From Clostridiales bacterium (GTDB lineage: Bacteria > Bacillota > Clostridia > Saccharofermentanales > Saccharofermentanaceae), in contig JAFWPB010000022.1 of NCBI GenBank assembly GCA_017545245.1, positions 50,819 through 114,818 on the forward strand: a stretch of DNA of 64,000 nt, given 5' to 3'. Position numbers and translations under genes: made by a program. Under the pieces are notes generated by a model. It had not been told where the DNA came from, made no database searches, and saw nothing but the letters and a program-made list of their open reading frames with translations. Each line of letters starts with the position of its first letter. Position 1 is the first letter of the stretch. This document shows positions 52,573 to 61,530 of this stretch, piece after piece.

Positions 52573-54699
52573 ATGGCCATGCTCGATCTTTCTACACCGG
52601 TCCAGTTTCTTCCGAAAGTCGGTGAGAAACGTGCCAAACAGCTCGAAAAACTAGGCATCTACCGGGTATATGACCTTCTGACTTTTTTCCCGAGACGTTA
52701 TGACGACTGGTCGGAATGTGTTCCGCTGAACCAGCTTTCCGACGGCGAGGAACAGTCTTTCATCGCTACGGTGGTGCGTGAACCCCGTGTTTCCCGTTTC
52801 CGCGGCAGAACGACGATTTTTGCGAGCCTTTCGGACGGGACCGGCACGATCAAAGCGGTGTGGTTCAACCAGCCCTACCTCGAAAAGAAGATCATCGCCG
52901 GGCAAGAGTTCTTTTTCCATGGAAAAGTGACGCGTGACGGATTCTCATTTCAGGTGGTGAATCCGGTTTTCGACCAGAGACATCAGGAAGAGGGAAACCT
53001 TTCGCCGATCCTGCCGGTGTATCCGCTGACATCCGGATTAAAGCAGGGAACTATCCGTGCGATCGTGGGAAGTGCGCTGGACCGTGCTCTGCCGCTTCTT
53101 TCGGAGGTGCTGCCGTCTTCCTTCCGGAAAGAGCAGAAACTTTGCGCGATCACGTATGCATATGAGAAGATCCACCGTCCGAATTCGATGGAAGAACTCG
53201 AGATCGCGAGAAAATATCTGGTGTACGAAGAGCTTTTCCTGCTTCGCGCGGCGCTGTCGGTATATAAGCTGGAGCAGAAGAAACTTCGGTCTTCTTTCCC
53301 GATCACCGCGGATACGGAAGGAATGGAGGAATTCCAGGACATTATAAAAGCACTGCCGTTTTCGCTTACTGAAGACCAGGGGAAGGTGACGAAAGAGATC
53401 CTGCAGGATGTAGCCAAACCATTCCCGATGAACCGCCTGGTGCAGGGCGATGTCGGATCCGGTAAGACAGTCGTGGCTTTCCTTTCGATGGTGGCCTGCG
53501 CGATCTCTGGTTCGCAGTCTGTCTTTATGGCGCCGACGGCGGTACTTGCGGCGCAGCACTATGCGACGTTTAAGAAATTCATCGGTGGCCGGGAGGATAT
53601 CGGGATCGACCTGATTCTCGGAAGTACCCCGGCCAAAGAGAAAAACGAGATACGGAAGAGACTTTTGTCTGGACAGACAAAGATCCTCGTTGGCACGCAT
53701 GCCGTGCTTTCTGAAAAGAATGAGTTTTCCAGACTTGCTCTCATGGTCACGGACGAGCAGCACCGTTTCGGTGTAAAGCAGAGGGCGACACAGGAAGAAA
53801 GAAGTGATCACGGCATCCACACTCTCGTCATGAGTGCGACGCCGATCCCGAGAACGCTGGGACTAGTGCTTTTCGGGGATATGGATGTATCGGTCATTCA
53901 CTCGATGCCGAAAGGACGTATTCCGATCAAGACGTTCCGCACTTCCCCGGAAGAGGACGGACGCGTGATCGCGACGATCCGCCAGCAGGTGGAAAAAGGG
54001 CATCAGGCATATATCGTCTGCCCGATGATCGATGAGATCGATGAGAGCGCATATGAAGACGAAGAGGGCACGCTGGCCAAGAAGATGAAGGAAGACCTGG
54101 AGTCGGCGGTCAAGTATTATGAAGACCTTTCGTCGGGGCCGCTTTCGGATATGGAGGTCGGGCTTCTTCATGGCAAGATGAAGCCGAAAGAGAAAGATGA
54201 AATCATGAAGCGGTTCTGCGACGGGGAGATCAAAGTCCTGGTCTCCACGACCGTCATCGAGGTCGGAGTCGACAATCCGAATGCGACGCTCATGATCATA
54301 AGAAATACGGAAAGATTCGGCCTGTCTACGCTGCACCAGTTGCGCGGACGTATCGGACGTGGTAATCTTCCTTCAGCGTGCATCCTTGAGACAGATAAGT
54401 ACGAGGGTGTGGCGAAAGAGCGCATTGACATGATGTGCGAGACGACAGATGGTTTCAAACTGGCGGAAAAGGACATGCTTCTTCGTGGTACGGGTGATTT
54501 CTTCGGAACCAAGCAGCATGGTATCCCGCAGCTTAAGATGGCGAATCTGTACCGGGATGCGGAATGCCTGAAAGTTATTGAAGAAGCGATCCGCAAGATG
54601 CTTGCCAAGGATCCGGATCTGTCGGGAACAGAAGGAAAGATCATGCTGGAGGCCTTCCGGAACCATTTCGGGGACGAATGGCAGAAGCCGAGTTTGTAA
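52573..54699 (+). CDS. recG: ATP-dependent DNA helicase RecG
   Basis: RecG remodels stalled forks and branch-migrates Holliday junctions. The 708-residue protein has the wedge OB domain near 60-150 (FIATVVREPRVSRFRGR), Walker A QGDVGSGKT near 290, DEQH box (TDEQHRFGVKQR), motif III SATPIPRTL, and the C-terminal motifs TTVIEVGVDNPNA and HQLRGRIGRG. The start is ATG 52573; the longer frame from 52438 lies in nth. AAGGTG serves as weak ribosome-binding site. Confidence 0.96.
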   Translation: MAMLDLSTPVQFLPKVGEKRAKQLEKLGIYRVYDLLTFFPRRYDDWSECVPLNQLSDGEEQSFIATVVREPRVSRFRGRTTIFASLSDGTGTIKAVWFNQPYLEKKIIAGQEFFFHGKVTRDGFSFQVVNPVFDQRHQEEGNLSPILPVYPLTSGLKQGTIRAIVGSALDRALPLLSEVLPSSFRKEQKLCAITYAYEKIHRPNSMEELEIARKYLVYEELFLLRAALSVYKLEQKKLRSSFPITADTEGMEEFQDIIKALPFSLTEDQGKVTKEILQDVAKPFPMNRLVQGDVGSGKTVVAFLSMVACAISGSQSVFMAPTAVLAAQHYATFKKFIGGREDIGIDLILGSTPAKEKNEIRKRLLSGQTKILVGTHAVLSEKNEFSRLALMVTDEQHRFGVKQRATQEERSDHGIHTLVMSATPIPRTLGLVLFGDMDVSVIHSMPKGRIPIKTFRTSPEEDGRVIATIRQQVEKGHQAYIVCPMIDEIDESAYEDEEGTLAKKMKEDLESAVKYYEDLSSGPLSDMEVGLLHGKMKPKEKDEIMKRFCDGEIKVLVSTTVIEVGVDNPNATLMIIRNTERFGLSTLHQLRGRIGRGNLPSACILETDKYEGVAKERIDMMCETTDGFKLAEKDMLLRGTGDFFGTKQHGIPQLKMANLYRDAECLKVIEEAIRKMLAKDPDLSGTEGKIMLEAFRNHFGDEWQKPSL

Positions 54700-54724
54700 G
54701 AAGCAGAAGGAGAGAGAAGAAGCC

Positions 54725-55282
54725 ATGCCAAGAGTGGTAGCAGGTAAATGCAGAGGGATGATCCTCGAGGCGCCGAAAGGCGACAGTACCCGCCCGACGA
54801 CGGATAAAGTCAAGGAGGCGCTCTTCTCCAGTATCCAGAACAGGGTCGTGGCCAGTGCTTTTCTCGATGTATTCTCAGGAACAGGACAAATGGCGATCGA
54901 GGCGCTGAGCCGTGGGGCAGAATCGGCGGTCCTCATTGACCAGGCCGGAAAGAGCATGCAGGTCATTAAGAGAAATCTCGAAAAGACGCATCTGGAGGAT
55001 ACGGCCAGGACGCTAAAGATGCCTTTTGCGGAAGCGCTCCGTCTTCTGGGAAAAGAAGAGGCGCAGTTTGACATCATTTTCATGGACCCACCGTATGCGA
55101 TGGCGGACAAGTATGCTGCTACGGCTTCCGAACTGATCAAGAAGTACGATCTCCTTAGAAAAGACGGCATTTTCATCGTTGAATCGGATGCAAATACATT
55201 GATAAACGAGAATGTAACCAACATGACATTTTTAAAGAGTTGTAAGTACGGCTCAACTCTGATAACATTCTTCGTAGAATAG
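54725..55282 (+). CDS. rsmD: 16S rRNA (guanine-966-N2) methyltransferase
   Basis: RsmD methylates G966 of 16S rRNA. The 185-residue protein starts MPRVVAGKCRGM, has TRPTTDKVKEALFSSI near 25, the SAM motif LDVFSGTGQMAIEALSRGA near 46-64 and the catalytic DPPY motif (IIFMDPPYA) near 121. The ATG at 54725 lies after AAGGAGAGAG; the longer frame from 54578 lies in recG. It ends with TAG. coaD follows, the usual neighbour. Confidence 0.95.
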   Translation: MPRVVAGKCRGMILEAPKGDSTRPTTDKVKEALFSSIQNRVVASAFLDVFSGTGQMAIEALSRGAESAVLIDQAGKSMQVIKRNLEKTHLEDTARTLKMPFAEALRLLGKEEAQFDIIFMDPPYAMADKYAATASELIKKYDLLRKDGIFIVESDANTLINENVTNMTFLKSCKYGSTLITFFVE

Positions 55283-55308
55283 ATTTACTATGCGTAAGGA
55301 GTTATTTT

Positions 55309-55806
55309 GTGAAGACGTTTATCTTTCCGGGAAGTTTTGATCCGTTTTCCCTGGGACATATGGACATTGCAAGACGTGGTGCGCAGCTTTGCGATAAGCT
55401 GGTAGTCGCGATTATGGAAAACCGTGCGAAGACATCGCTGTTTACGGTGGAAGAGCGGGTCCAGATGGCAAGAATGTGTCTGAAGGATGTTCCTAATATT
55501 GAAGTGATCTCCAGAGAATCACTCCTCGTAGATCTGTATCGTGAACTGGAGGCATCGGCGGTCGTCCGTGGTCTTCGGAGTGAGTCGGATTTCCGTTATG
55601 AGGCGGAGATGAATGCCGCCAACACCTTGATGTACCCGAACTATCAGGTGATCTTCCTGCCTTGCCGCGCAGAACTTGCCTTTACCAGCTCCTCTATCAT
55701 TAAAGAAGTTGCATATTATGGCGGCGATATCTCTAGAATGGTGATACCGGCCGTAGAAGATATGGTTCATAAGAAAATGCTTGAAAAACAAGCAGAGAAA
55801 TCATAA
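55309..55806 (+). CDS. coaD: Phosphopantetheine adenylyltransferase
   Basis: CoaD catalyses the penultimate step of coenzyme A synthesis. The 165-residue nucleotidyltransferase begins FPGSFDPFSLGHMDIARRG with the (T/H)xGH-type motif as SLGH, has VVRGLRSESDFRYEAEMN near 83-100 and the closing ATP motif FTSSSIIKEVAYYGGDIS near 125-142. The start codon is GTG, preceded by TAAGGAG. It lies directly after rsmD. Confidence 0.96.
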   Translation: MKTFIFPGSFDPFSLGHMDIARRGAQLCDKLVVAIMENRAKTSLFTVEERVQMARMCLKDVPNIEVISRESLLVDLYRELEASAVVRGLRSESDFRYEAEMNAANTLMYPNYQVIFLPCRAELAFTSSSIIKEVAYYGGDISRMVIPAVEDMVHKKMLEKQAEKS

Positions 55807-55818
55807 GGGAGGTTTCCT

Positions 55819-56292
55819 ATGGCAGACGCGAATGGAAATGCAAGATCTTCAGATAAGGATTTATATGAGTTATTAGACCAGCTTCAGGCTACGATCGAAC
55901 AGGCAAAGAGTGTGCCTTTCTCGGACAACTGCCTGGTAGATAGAGCAGATGCACTGTACTGGATCAAGCAGATCCGTGCCAGTTTCCCGACAGAAGTGAA
56001 GCAGGCCAAGTGGATCGTAGAGCAGAACCGTCAGGTCGTGGCGAGTGCCCGTCAGAAGGCGGAGAGTATCCTTCGTGAATCTGAGCAGCGTCAGGCGATC
56101 ATGGTAGATGAACACCAGATCACGCTCCTTGCCAAAGAGCAGGGCGATCAGATCCTGGCCGAAGCAAACCAGCAAGCGGAGCAGATCTATGCAAGATCTC
56201 TGGATTATGCCAGAAAGAGATTAAAAGATGTAGAAAATGAACTGACGGATATGCTTGTACGTATCCAGAAGGACCTGAAAGAACTGAAGTAA
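55819..56292 (+). CDS. Coiled-coil protein, function unknown
   Basis: A 157-residue, largely helical protein without membrane segment. After an N-terminal helix (LYELLDQLQATIEQAKSVP) and a short loop, residues about 65-155 form one long coiled coil rich in Gln, Glu and Ala (QKAESILRESEQRQ, AEANQQAEQIYARS). Such proteins are often found after coaD in Firmicutes and are sometimes labelled ATPase, but no nucleotide-binding motif is visible. Resemblance to DivIVA-like or V-type ATPase stalk helices is likely compositional. GGGAGG precedes the ATG. Confidence 0.8.
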   Translation: MADANGNARSSDKDLYELLDQLQATIEQAKSVPFSDNCLVDRADALYWIKQIRASFPTEVKQAKWIVEQNRQVVASARQKAESILRESEQRQAIMVDEHQITLLAKEQGDQILAEANQQAEQIYARSLDYARKRLKDVENELTDMLVRIQKDLKELK

Positions 56293-56304
56293 TATCAACA
56301 CTAT

Positions 56305-56341
56305 CCTGTCTGAACAGATGGGGGTCACAGACAGGCATTTT
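56305..56341 (+). terminator. Hairpin before the AAA ATPase gene, weak terminator
   Basis: CCTGTCTG (56305-56312) pairs perfectly with CAGACAGG (56328-56335), followed by CATTTTA. The T-run is short, so part of the coaD transcript may continue into the ATPase pair. Confidence 0.5.
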
Positions 56342-56365
56342 ACGAAAGTCGAGGATGTGAATCAC

Positions 56366-57559
56366 ATGTTACTGGGCATCAGGATCGAAAACTATGGACT
56401 ATTTGAAGATGACTGTATCGGTGCGCTTCTGGATGATATCCGGACTGCTCCCTCGCAGTCATCTCTTGCTTTTGAAGCAGGTGTGGAACTGGCACATCCT
56501 TTGAACGGGATGGAGGCTTTGATTGGAAGAAACCATTCCGGAAAGACGATGTTTTTCTCGCTTCTTTCTTTCGTGCAGTCTTCCGTGATAAAAGGACCTG
56601 TCATTGCGTCGACCGAATCCGGCCGGAACGGATATGTGAATCTGGTGCTGGATCCGGAAAAACCGGTGACGGCCACGATGTGTTTCATGTTCCTGCATCC
56701 CAAGACCAAAGAGAAAACCTATTGCGAATATAAGCTCGTGATCGCCTCCAATGTGCATGGCAAGCCTCATTTTGAAAAAGAACTGTTGCGGTTGTGGACG
56801 CCTTCGATGGAGGAGCCGGCTGAGATCCTGTCTTTTACGAACGGATGCGGATTCATCCAGTATGACGGTGAGAAACACGATGGCGAGATGAATGATTCCC
56901 AGACCTCTGCGCTGCATGCTTTTGGTGCGCTGAAGCAGTTCTACTTTGTGAATAGAACGTACCGGGAGATCATGGGATGGTTCTTCGTGCGTTTCCAGAA
57001 AGATCATATCACGCAGCTGCCTGATGATGTTACTCCGGGCGGGCATAAGCATCTGAACAGTGAAGGCTCGAATGCCAGGAATGTCCTTCTTTACTTAAAG
57101 AAGGAAGAGCCGGGCAGATATAAGGAATTGATCAGTAAGTGTATCGAAGTGATTCCGGGACTTCGGGACAAGGATGAGACGGCGGTGATCACGTTTTTCA
57201 AAAAGCCGGATATCCTGGCGCTGTTTTTGCTGCTGCTTTTTGATCCGAGTCCGAAACCGCTTCTTCTGATCGAATCGCCGGATGAAGGTCTGTATCATGA
57301 TATGGTTGATGTTCTTGCCCGGGAGATGCGGGATTATACCATTTCCAATCCGTATAAGCAGATCATCTTCACGACACACAATCCGTATATTCTGGAAAAC
57401 CTTTCTCCGGATGAGATATGGGTGTTCTCCCGAAGTGCTTCGGGTGGAGGAGATAAAGTCGATATCAAGTGTGCAGGCTCGCTTCCGATCGTGAGAGAAA
57501 TGTACGAGCAGGGTGTAGGCATGGGCGCGATCTGGTACGCAGGTCATTTTGACGATTAA
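56366..57559 (+). CDS. AAA-family ATPase of a two-gene defence-like module (AAA15/OLD-like)
   Basis: A 397-residue ABC/SMC-like ATPase. It opens LLGIRIENYGLF, a typical beta hairpin of this class, with Walker A GRNHSGKT at 54-61. The Walker B/D-loop region is LLLIESPDEGL (about 299-309) and the H-loop is TTHNP (336-340). The C-terminus ends GVGMGAIWYAGHF, as in ATPases annotated COG1106/COG4637. The middle holds a long insertion. The gene precedes a TOPRIM-like gene by 21 bases; ATPase-TOPRIM pairs include OLD, PARIS and AbiL-type anti-phage systems, so defence is the inferred role. The start at 56366 is less certain; an in-frame ATG at 56318 lies within the upstream hairpin. Confidence 0.78.
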   Translation: MLLGIRIENYGLFEDDCIGALLDDIRTAPSQSSLAFEAGVELAHPLNGMEALIGRNHSGKTMFFSLLSFVQSSVIKGPVIASTESGRNGYVNLVLDPEKPVTATMCFMFLHPKTKEKTYCEYKLVIASNVHGKPHFEKELLRLWTPSMEEPAEILSFTNGCGFIQYDGEKHDGEMNDSQTSALHAFGALKQFYFVNRTYREIMGWFFVRFQKDHITQLPDDVTPGGHKHLNSEGSNARNVLLYLKKEEPGRYKELISKCIEVIPGLRDKDETAVITFFKKPDILALFLLLLFDPSPKPLLLIESPDEGLYHDMVDVLAREMRDYTISNPYKQIIFTTHNPYILENLSPDEIWVFSRSASGGGDKVDIKCAGSLPIVREMYEQGVGMGAIWYAGHFDD

Positions 57560-57580
57560 GGATGGACGACAGGTAGAGTT

Positions 57581-58255
57581 ATGACAGCAATGAGGATCGA
57601 ATTACTCAGCGAAGACAGATCCGGCGGAAACGTTTTGAAGCGGCTGGTCGAATGCATGGTCCGTGAGTATACAACTGAATATTCCTGTTTCCTGCGTCCG
57701 CACAGAGGATGCGGCTACTGGCCGAATGATCCTGACGGAAAGCCGGAGCCGTTTGCGTCCGGACTTCTGGAACTTCTTCCGTCAAAACTTCGTGCCTACG
57801 ATAAAGTGTATGCAGGGACTGACACGATCGTGGTCGTATGCCTTGATTCGGACGATCATGATCCGGATGAAATGCGGACGAAGCTCCGTAATCTTTCGAA
57901 GAAATATGCACCGGGCCTTCGAACGGTGATTGCCATTTCCGTGGAGGAGATGGAGAGCTGGATGCTGGCAGATAAGAATGCGATCCTGCTGGCGTATCCG
58001 GATGCGGATATGAACCGTCTTGCCCAGTATGAACAGGACAGTATCTGTGGTACATGGGAAGTGCTGTGTGATGTGCTTCTGCACGAGCAAAGTGCGCGTG
58101 TGAAAAGGATCGGATATCCTGCGATCGGGCAGTATAAGTCAGCCTGGGCGGAGAAGATCTCGAAATATATGGTTCCGGGAAACAATGTGTCGCCGAGTTT
58201 TAAAAACTTCCAGATTGCCTTTGAGGCGGCGCTCAAGAGCGCGGTGAAGGCGTGA
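57581..58255 (+). CDS. TOPRIM-like DUF4276-type protein, partner of the AAA ATPase
   Basis: A 224-residue protein with the layout of a TOPRIM domain: a strand followed by an acidic residue (IELLSEDRSGG, Glu11), a hydrophobic strand ending in acidic residues (IVVVCLDSDDHD, Asp89, Asp91, Asp92, Asp94) and the family-typical EEMESWMLAD (Glu122-Asp131). This fits DUF4276-type proteins, which often lie beside AAA ATPases. The acidic residues would bind metal for a nuclease activity; this is inference. It is 21 bases after the ATPase stop and ends just before hemW, so all three are co-transcribed. Confidence 0.72.
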   Translation: MTAMRIELLSEDRSGGNVLKRLVECMVREYTTEYSCFLRPHRGCGYWPNDPDGKPEPFASGLLELLPSKLRAYDKVYAGTDTIVVVCLDSDDHDPDEMRTKLRNLSKKYAPGLRTVIAISVEEMESWMLADKNAILLAYPDADMNRLAQYEQDSICGTWEVLCDVLLHEQSARVKRIGYPAIGQYKSAWAEKISKYMVPGNNVSPSFKNFQIAFEAALKSAVKA

Positions 58256-58263
58256 GGCCGGAT

Positions 58264-59430
58264 ATGGAAGCGCGTGCGGCGTATATTCATATCCCTTTTT
58301 GTGTGAGAAAGTGTGCCTATTGCGACTTTCTTTCTTTTCCGTCGTGCGTAGATCAGATACCTGAGTACGTGGAAGCACTCTGCCGGGAGATCGGACTATC
58401 AGAGAAATTTTGGGGAGAGAACAAGTCGGAGCTGACTTCGGTTTATTTCGGCGGTGGCACGCCATCGCTTCTTTCTCCTTTGCAGGTAAAGACGATCCTT
58501 GATTCTTTGCGGCGCGTATTTTCACTTTCAAAGGATTGCGAGATCACGCTGGAAGCGAATCCCGGCACGATCGATGAGGGAAAACTTCTCGGTTTTCGTG
58601 AGGCGGGTGTGAACCGGCTTTCGCTTGGAATCCAGAGTCTAGATGATTCTGTGCTTGCTACTTTAGGACGGATCCACAATGCTGCGGCGGCACGTCAGGC
58701 AATATATGACGCGAAAAAGGCGGGTTTTCAGAATATCAGCTGTGACATGATGCTCGGGATCCCGGGACAGAGCCAGGATGCGGTAGCATCCACGCTGGAA
58801 TTCTTTTTGAGGGAGGGGATTCCGCATATCTCCTTATACTCCCTGATCCTCGAAGAGGGGACACCGATGTACGTACGCTATGGCGGCGATATCGAGAAGT
58901 ATGTCTCGCAGGAGCAGGACAGGGCAATGTACCACTATGTGGTGAATACTCTGAAAGAGAACGGATTTGCGCACTACGAGATCAGTAATATGGGGCGCCC
59001 TGGTTTTGAAAGCCGCCATAACATGATGTACTGGCGCGCAGAGAATTATTATGCTTTCGGCTTGGGCGCGCACTACTATCTCGGAGATGAGCGGGGTACG
59101 CATAAAGCCGCAACGGTCAAAGAATACATCACTTCATTTGATGCGGATGGTAAACCCGGTGAAGTCGTGAAAGATGACATCTACGAAGCCGAAGAGAAAC
59201 TGACTATTGATGACCAGAAGAAAGAGTTCATGATGCTTGCGTTCCGGACGGGGAAAGGTGCGGAGGTGCAGGTGTTCGAGAAGCGGTTCGGATGCAGCGT
59301 GGAGAGTGCTTTTGGAGAAGAATTAGAAAAAGAAATCCAATCCGGTCTGGTGGAGAAGACCGAAGGCGGATACCGACTGACAGAAAAAGGATTTGATCTG
59401 GCAAACCAGGTCTTCGGTGATTACGTGTAG
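58264..59430 (+). CDS. hemW: Radical SAM heme chaperone HemW
   Basis: HemW is a HemN-like radical SAM protein that binds heme and delivers it to target proteins rather than oxidising coproporphyrinogen. The 388-residue protein has AAYIHIPFCVRKCAYCDF with the cluster cysteines CxxxCxxC, YFGGGTPSLL near 61 and LEANPGTIDEGKL near 98, and a C-terminal HemW domain (FMMLAFRTGKG). ATG 58264 has TGAGG six bases upstream; a GTG at 58252 overlapping the preceding stop is an alternative. It ends with TAG. In Bacillus it lies before hrcA; here hrcA follows about 4 kb later, with accessory genes between. Confidence 0.92.
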   Translation: MEARAAYIHIPFCVRKCAYCDFLSFPSCVDQIPEYVEALCREIGLSEKFWGENKSELTSVYFGGGTPSLLSPLQVKTILDSLRRVFSLSKDCEITLEANPGTIDEGKLLGFREAGVNRLSLGIQSLDDSVLATLGRIHNAAAARQAIYDAKKAGFQNISCDMMLGIPGQSQDAVASTLEFFLREGIPHISLYSLILEEGTPMYVRYGGDIEKYVSQEQDRAMYHYVVNTLKENGFAHYEISNMGRPGFESRHNMMYWRAENYYAFGLGAHYYLGDERGTHKAATVKEYITSFDADGKPGEVVKDDIYEAEEKLTIDDQKKEFMMLAFRTGKGAEVQVFEKRFGCSVESAFGEELEKEIQSGLVEKTEGGYRLTEKGFDLANQVFGDYV

Positions 59431-59510
59431 GCTTGAAAAGAGCATCTTAAGGTCTTCTTAATATCGTTCGGGTTAAAATGAAGCAAAAGACCGAGTAGGG
59501 AGAACAGCAG

Positions 59511-60596
59511 ATGCGCAAATATTACATTGATAATCTCAGATGGGCAGCGATACTGATACTGATTCCGTATCATGTGGCCATGGCGTGGAACACGTGGAGC
59601 GAGCCCAACTACATCTTCTTCGAAGGAAACCGGGTATATAGCAGCTTTATCGTGTTTTTCAGCGCATTTCTCATGCCGCTGCTCTTCCTTATAGCGGGGA
59701 TGAGTACGCGCTTTGCTTTATCTAGAAGAACTCCCCGACAGTATCTTTCCGAGCGTGTGAAGCGTCTCTTGATTCCGTTGTTTTTCGGGACGTTGATGTT
59801 TATGCCGGTTCTGACGTATCTGGCCGACTGCTATCACCAGAATTATGACGGTAGTTTCTTGGCTCACTATTCTGTGTTTTTCACGAAGTATACTGACCTT
59901 ACCGGTGCCGACGGCGGCTTCTCCTTCGGGCAGTTCTGGTTCCTCTTATATCTTTTCGTGATCTCGCTTGTATCACTCGGCGTGATCCTTGTGATCCGGA
60001 AGCTTTCTTTCGGAAAAGATGTGTCTGAGCGTAAAAAGAACCTGCCTTTGTGGGCTGTTCTTTGCATGGGGATCCCTCTTCCGATATTCAGCGAGGTGCT
60101 GTCTATAGGTGGCAAAAGCCTTATGGAATTTACCTATCTTTTTCTTCTGGGTTACTATGTATTCTCAAGGGAAGAGGTGGTGGAGAAACTTCAGAAGCAT
60201 TGCGCTTGGATCTTAGGCGTCGGAGTATTGTGTGGCGCCCTGAATGTATATCTGTTTATCTGGTCCGGAAAAGATCTTGCTTTCGCCAATACCTGCATGA
60301 AGTTCCTGGCAGAATGGTTCACGATCCTCGGACTTCTTGGTTTTGGAAAAGCGAATTTCGATCTTCAAAACAAGATCACCGCGTATTTCTCTTCACGATC
60401 CTTCGCCATATTCAGTCTCCACTATCTGTTTGTGGTGCTCACCCAGTACTTTCTTTCCAAACCACTTCGTGGACAGACCATTCTCTTGTTCTTCGTGCCT
60501 GTAGTCCTATCCTACATCCTATCACTAGCTGCCGCCGAACTTGTTGTACGAAGCCGGGTGCTGGCGTTTGTGATGGGTGTGAAAAAGAAGGGATAA
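59511..60596 (+). CDS. Acyltransferase 3 family membrane protein
   Basis: A 361-residue polytopic protein of the acyltransferase 3 (OafA/YrhL-like) family, which O-acylates sugars or other carbohydrates. The N-terminus has the family pattern YYIDNLRWAAILILIPYHVAM, with the conserved His21, and a later FLFLIAGMSTRFALSRRTPRQYLSER-type loop (LIAGMSTRF, ERVKRLLIP). About ten transmembrane helices are seen. The acceptor is unknown. It stands alone after hemW, with GGGAG before the ATG, at the start of a more accessory stretch. Confidence 0.87.
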   Translation: MRKYYIDNLRWAAILILIPYHVAMAWNTWSEPNYIFFEGNRVYSSFIVFFSAFLMPLLFLIAGMSTRFALSRRTPRQYLSERVKRLLIPLFFGTLMFMPVLTYLADCYHQNYDGSFLAHYSVFFTKYTDLTGADGGFSFGQFWFLLYLFVISLVSLGVILVIRKLSFGKDVSERKKNLPLWAVLCMGIPLPIFSEVLSIGGKSLMEFTYLFLLGYYVFSREEVVEKLQKHCAWILGVGVLCGALNVYLFIWSGKDLAFANTCMKFLAEWFTILGLLGFGKANFDLQNKITAYFSSRSFAIFSLHYLFVVLTQYFLSKPLRGQTILLFFVPVVLSYILSLAAAELVVRSRVLAFVMGVKKKG

Positions 60597-60611
60597 CTGT
60601 GCTATTGTTAC

Positions 60612-60701
60612 ATGTACGCAAAGGATTCTATAAGCGATGTTTTTATGTTGGATATCATGCGTCAGGGGATCGTTTCCGGAGATGAACGGCTGCAGATTTG
60701 A
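60612..60701 (+). other. Short open frame of 29 codons, possible gene remnant
   Basis: The frame MYAKDSISDVFMLDIMRQG...ERLQI reads like the C-terminus of a protein but has stop codons just upstream (the acyltransferase stop is in the same frame), so it cannot be extended. No ribosome-binding site is clear. It may be the remnant of a gene that once preceded the XRE-like regulator. Confidence 0.25.
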
Positions 60702-60707
60702 GGTGAT

Positions 60708-61349
60708 ATGATGTTGCGAGCATATGAAGAGATGTATTTGGACAGCTCGACACGGATATTGGGAAGTGCTTTTGAATATGCGGTAGAGGCACTTGGCATG
60801 GATATCGATGAGTTCGCGGATTGTTTTGTGCAGTCGGATGTATCAAAACAGTTTGCTTTCGGGAATCCTGCCTACATTGCGGGAATCAATGGATTTGAAC
60901 TGGTCGTGAAGGTTTTGAAGAAGCAGGACGATGTGCCTTTGATGCCTGACTATTTCGAGTATCCGGACAAGTCGCCGGAATATTGGTGCGGATATGTGGC
61001 GGCGTACTTTCAGTGGTACAGTGATGAGTCATTCACCAGGATCTTTCGGGCGACACGGGCATCAGAGCTTCGCAAGATGTACGATCTTTATCATGAGGCG
61101 GATATCATGCGGTCGGTGCGCAAGCTTGAGAAGAATATAAAGTTGCGTTTTCCAGAGACGCGTCTGGCGGCGATGCGGAAAAATCTCTCCTTGTCTCAGT
61201 CGGAACTGGCAATCCTGGCCAATGTTTCGATTCGGCAGATCCAGCTTTTTGAGCAACGCCAAAGAGATATAAACAGTGCGCAGCTGATTACGGTTTATAA
61301 TCTTAGTAAAGCACTGGGGTGCAGGGTCGAGGATCTGATAGAGAGATGA
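60708..61349 (+). CDS. XRE-type regulator with N-terminal helical domain
   Basis: A 213-residue protein. Residues 1 to about 150 form a helical domain with the pattern YLDSSTRILGSAFEYAVEALGMDIDEFADCF and SPEYWCGYVAAYFQWYSDESF, a type common in clostridia. Residues about 155-205 are a HTH domain (RLAAMRKNLSLSQSELAILANVS, RQIQLFEQRQRDINSAQ). In related genomes such proteins follow small toxin-like genes (DUF3990/DUF3791), of which only unconvincing fragments are seen here. GAGGTGAT precedes the start; an ATG one codon later is equally possible. Confidence 0.65.
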   Translation: MMLRAYEEMYLDSSTRILGSAFEYAVEALGMDIDEFADCFVQSDVSKQFAFGNPAYIAGINGFELVVKVLKKQDDVPLMPDYFEYPDKSPEYWCGYVAAYFQWYSDESFTRIFRATRASELRKMYDLYHEADIMRSVRKLEKNIKLRFPETRLAAMRKNLSLSQSELAILANVSIRQIQLFEQRQRDINSAQLITVYNLSKALGCRVEDLIER

Positions 61350-61382
61350 GCGGCGATGAAAGTTCTTAACGATGAGTGAATC

Positions 61383-61478
61383 ATGAAAGGAACGGACTGG
61401 AATGCGGAGGACTGCATCCATATTGCGGACGAACTTCTGAAAGTGTCTCGAAACAAAGTTGAGGTTATGAGCAGTTAA
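61383..61478 (+). other. Short open frame of 31 codons, uncertain
   Basis: Encodes a small acidic-amphipathic sequence (WNAEDCIHIADELLKVSRNK). The ribosome-binding site is poor. It may be a fragment of a gene associated with the preceding regulator, or chance. Confidence 0.22.
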
Positions 61479-61530
61479 CCTACATCTGATATATTACTAA
61501 TGGAGATTAGAAATGAGAGGAGAATCGAGG

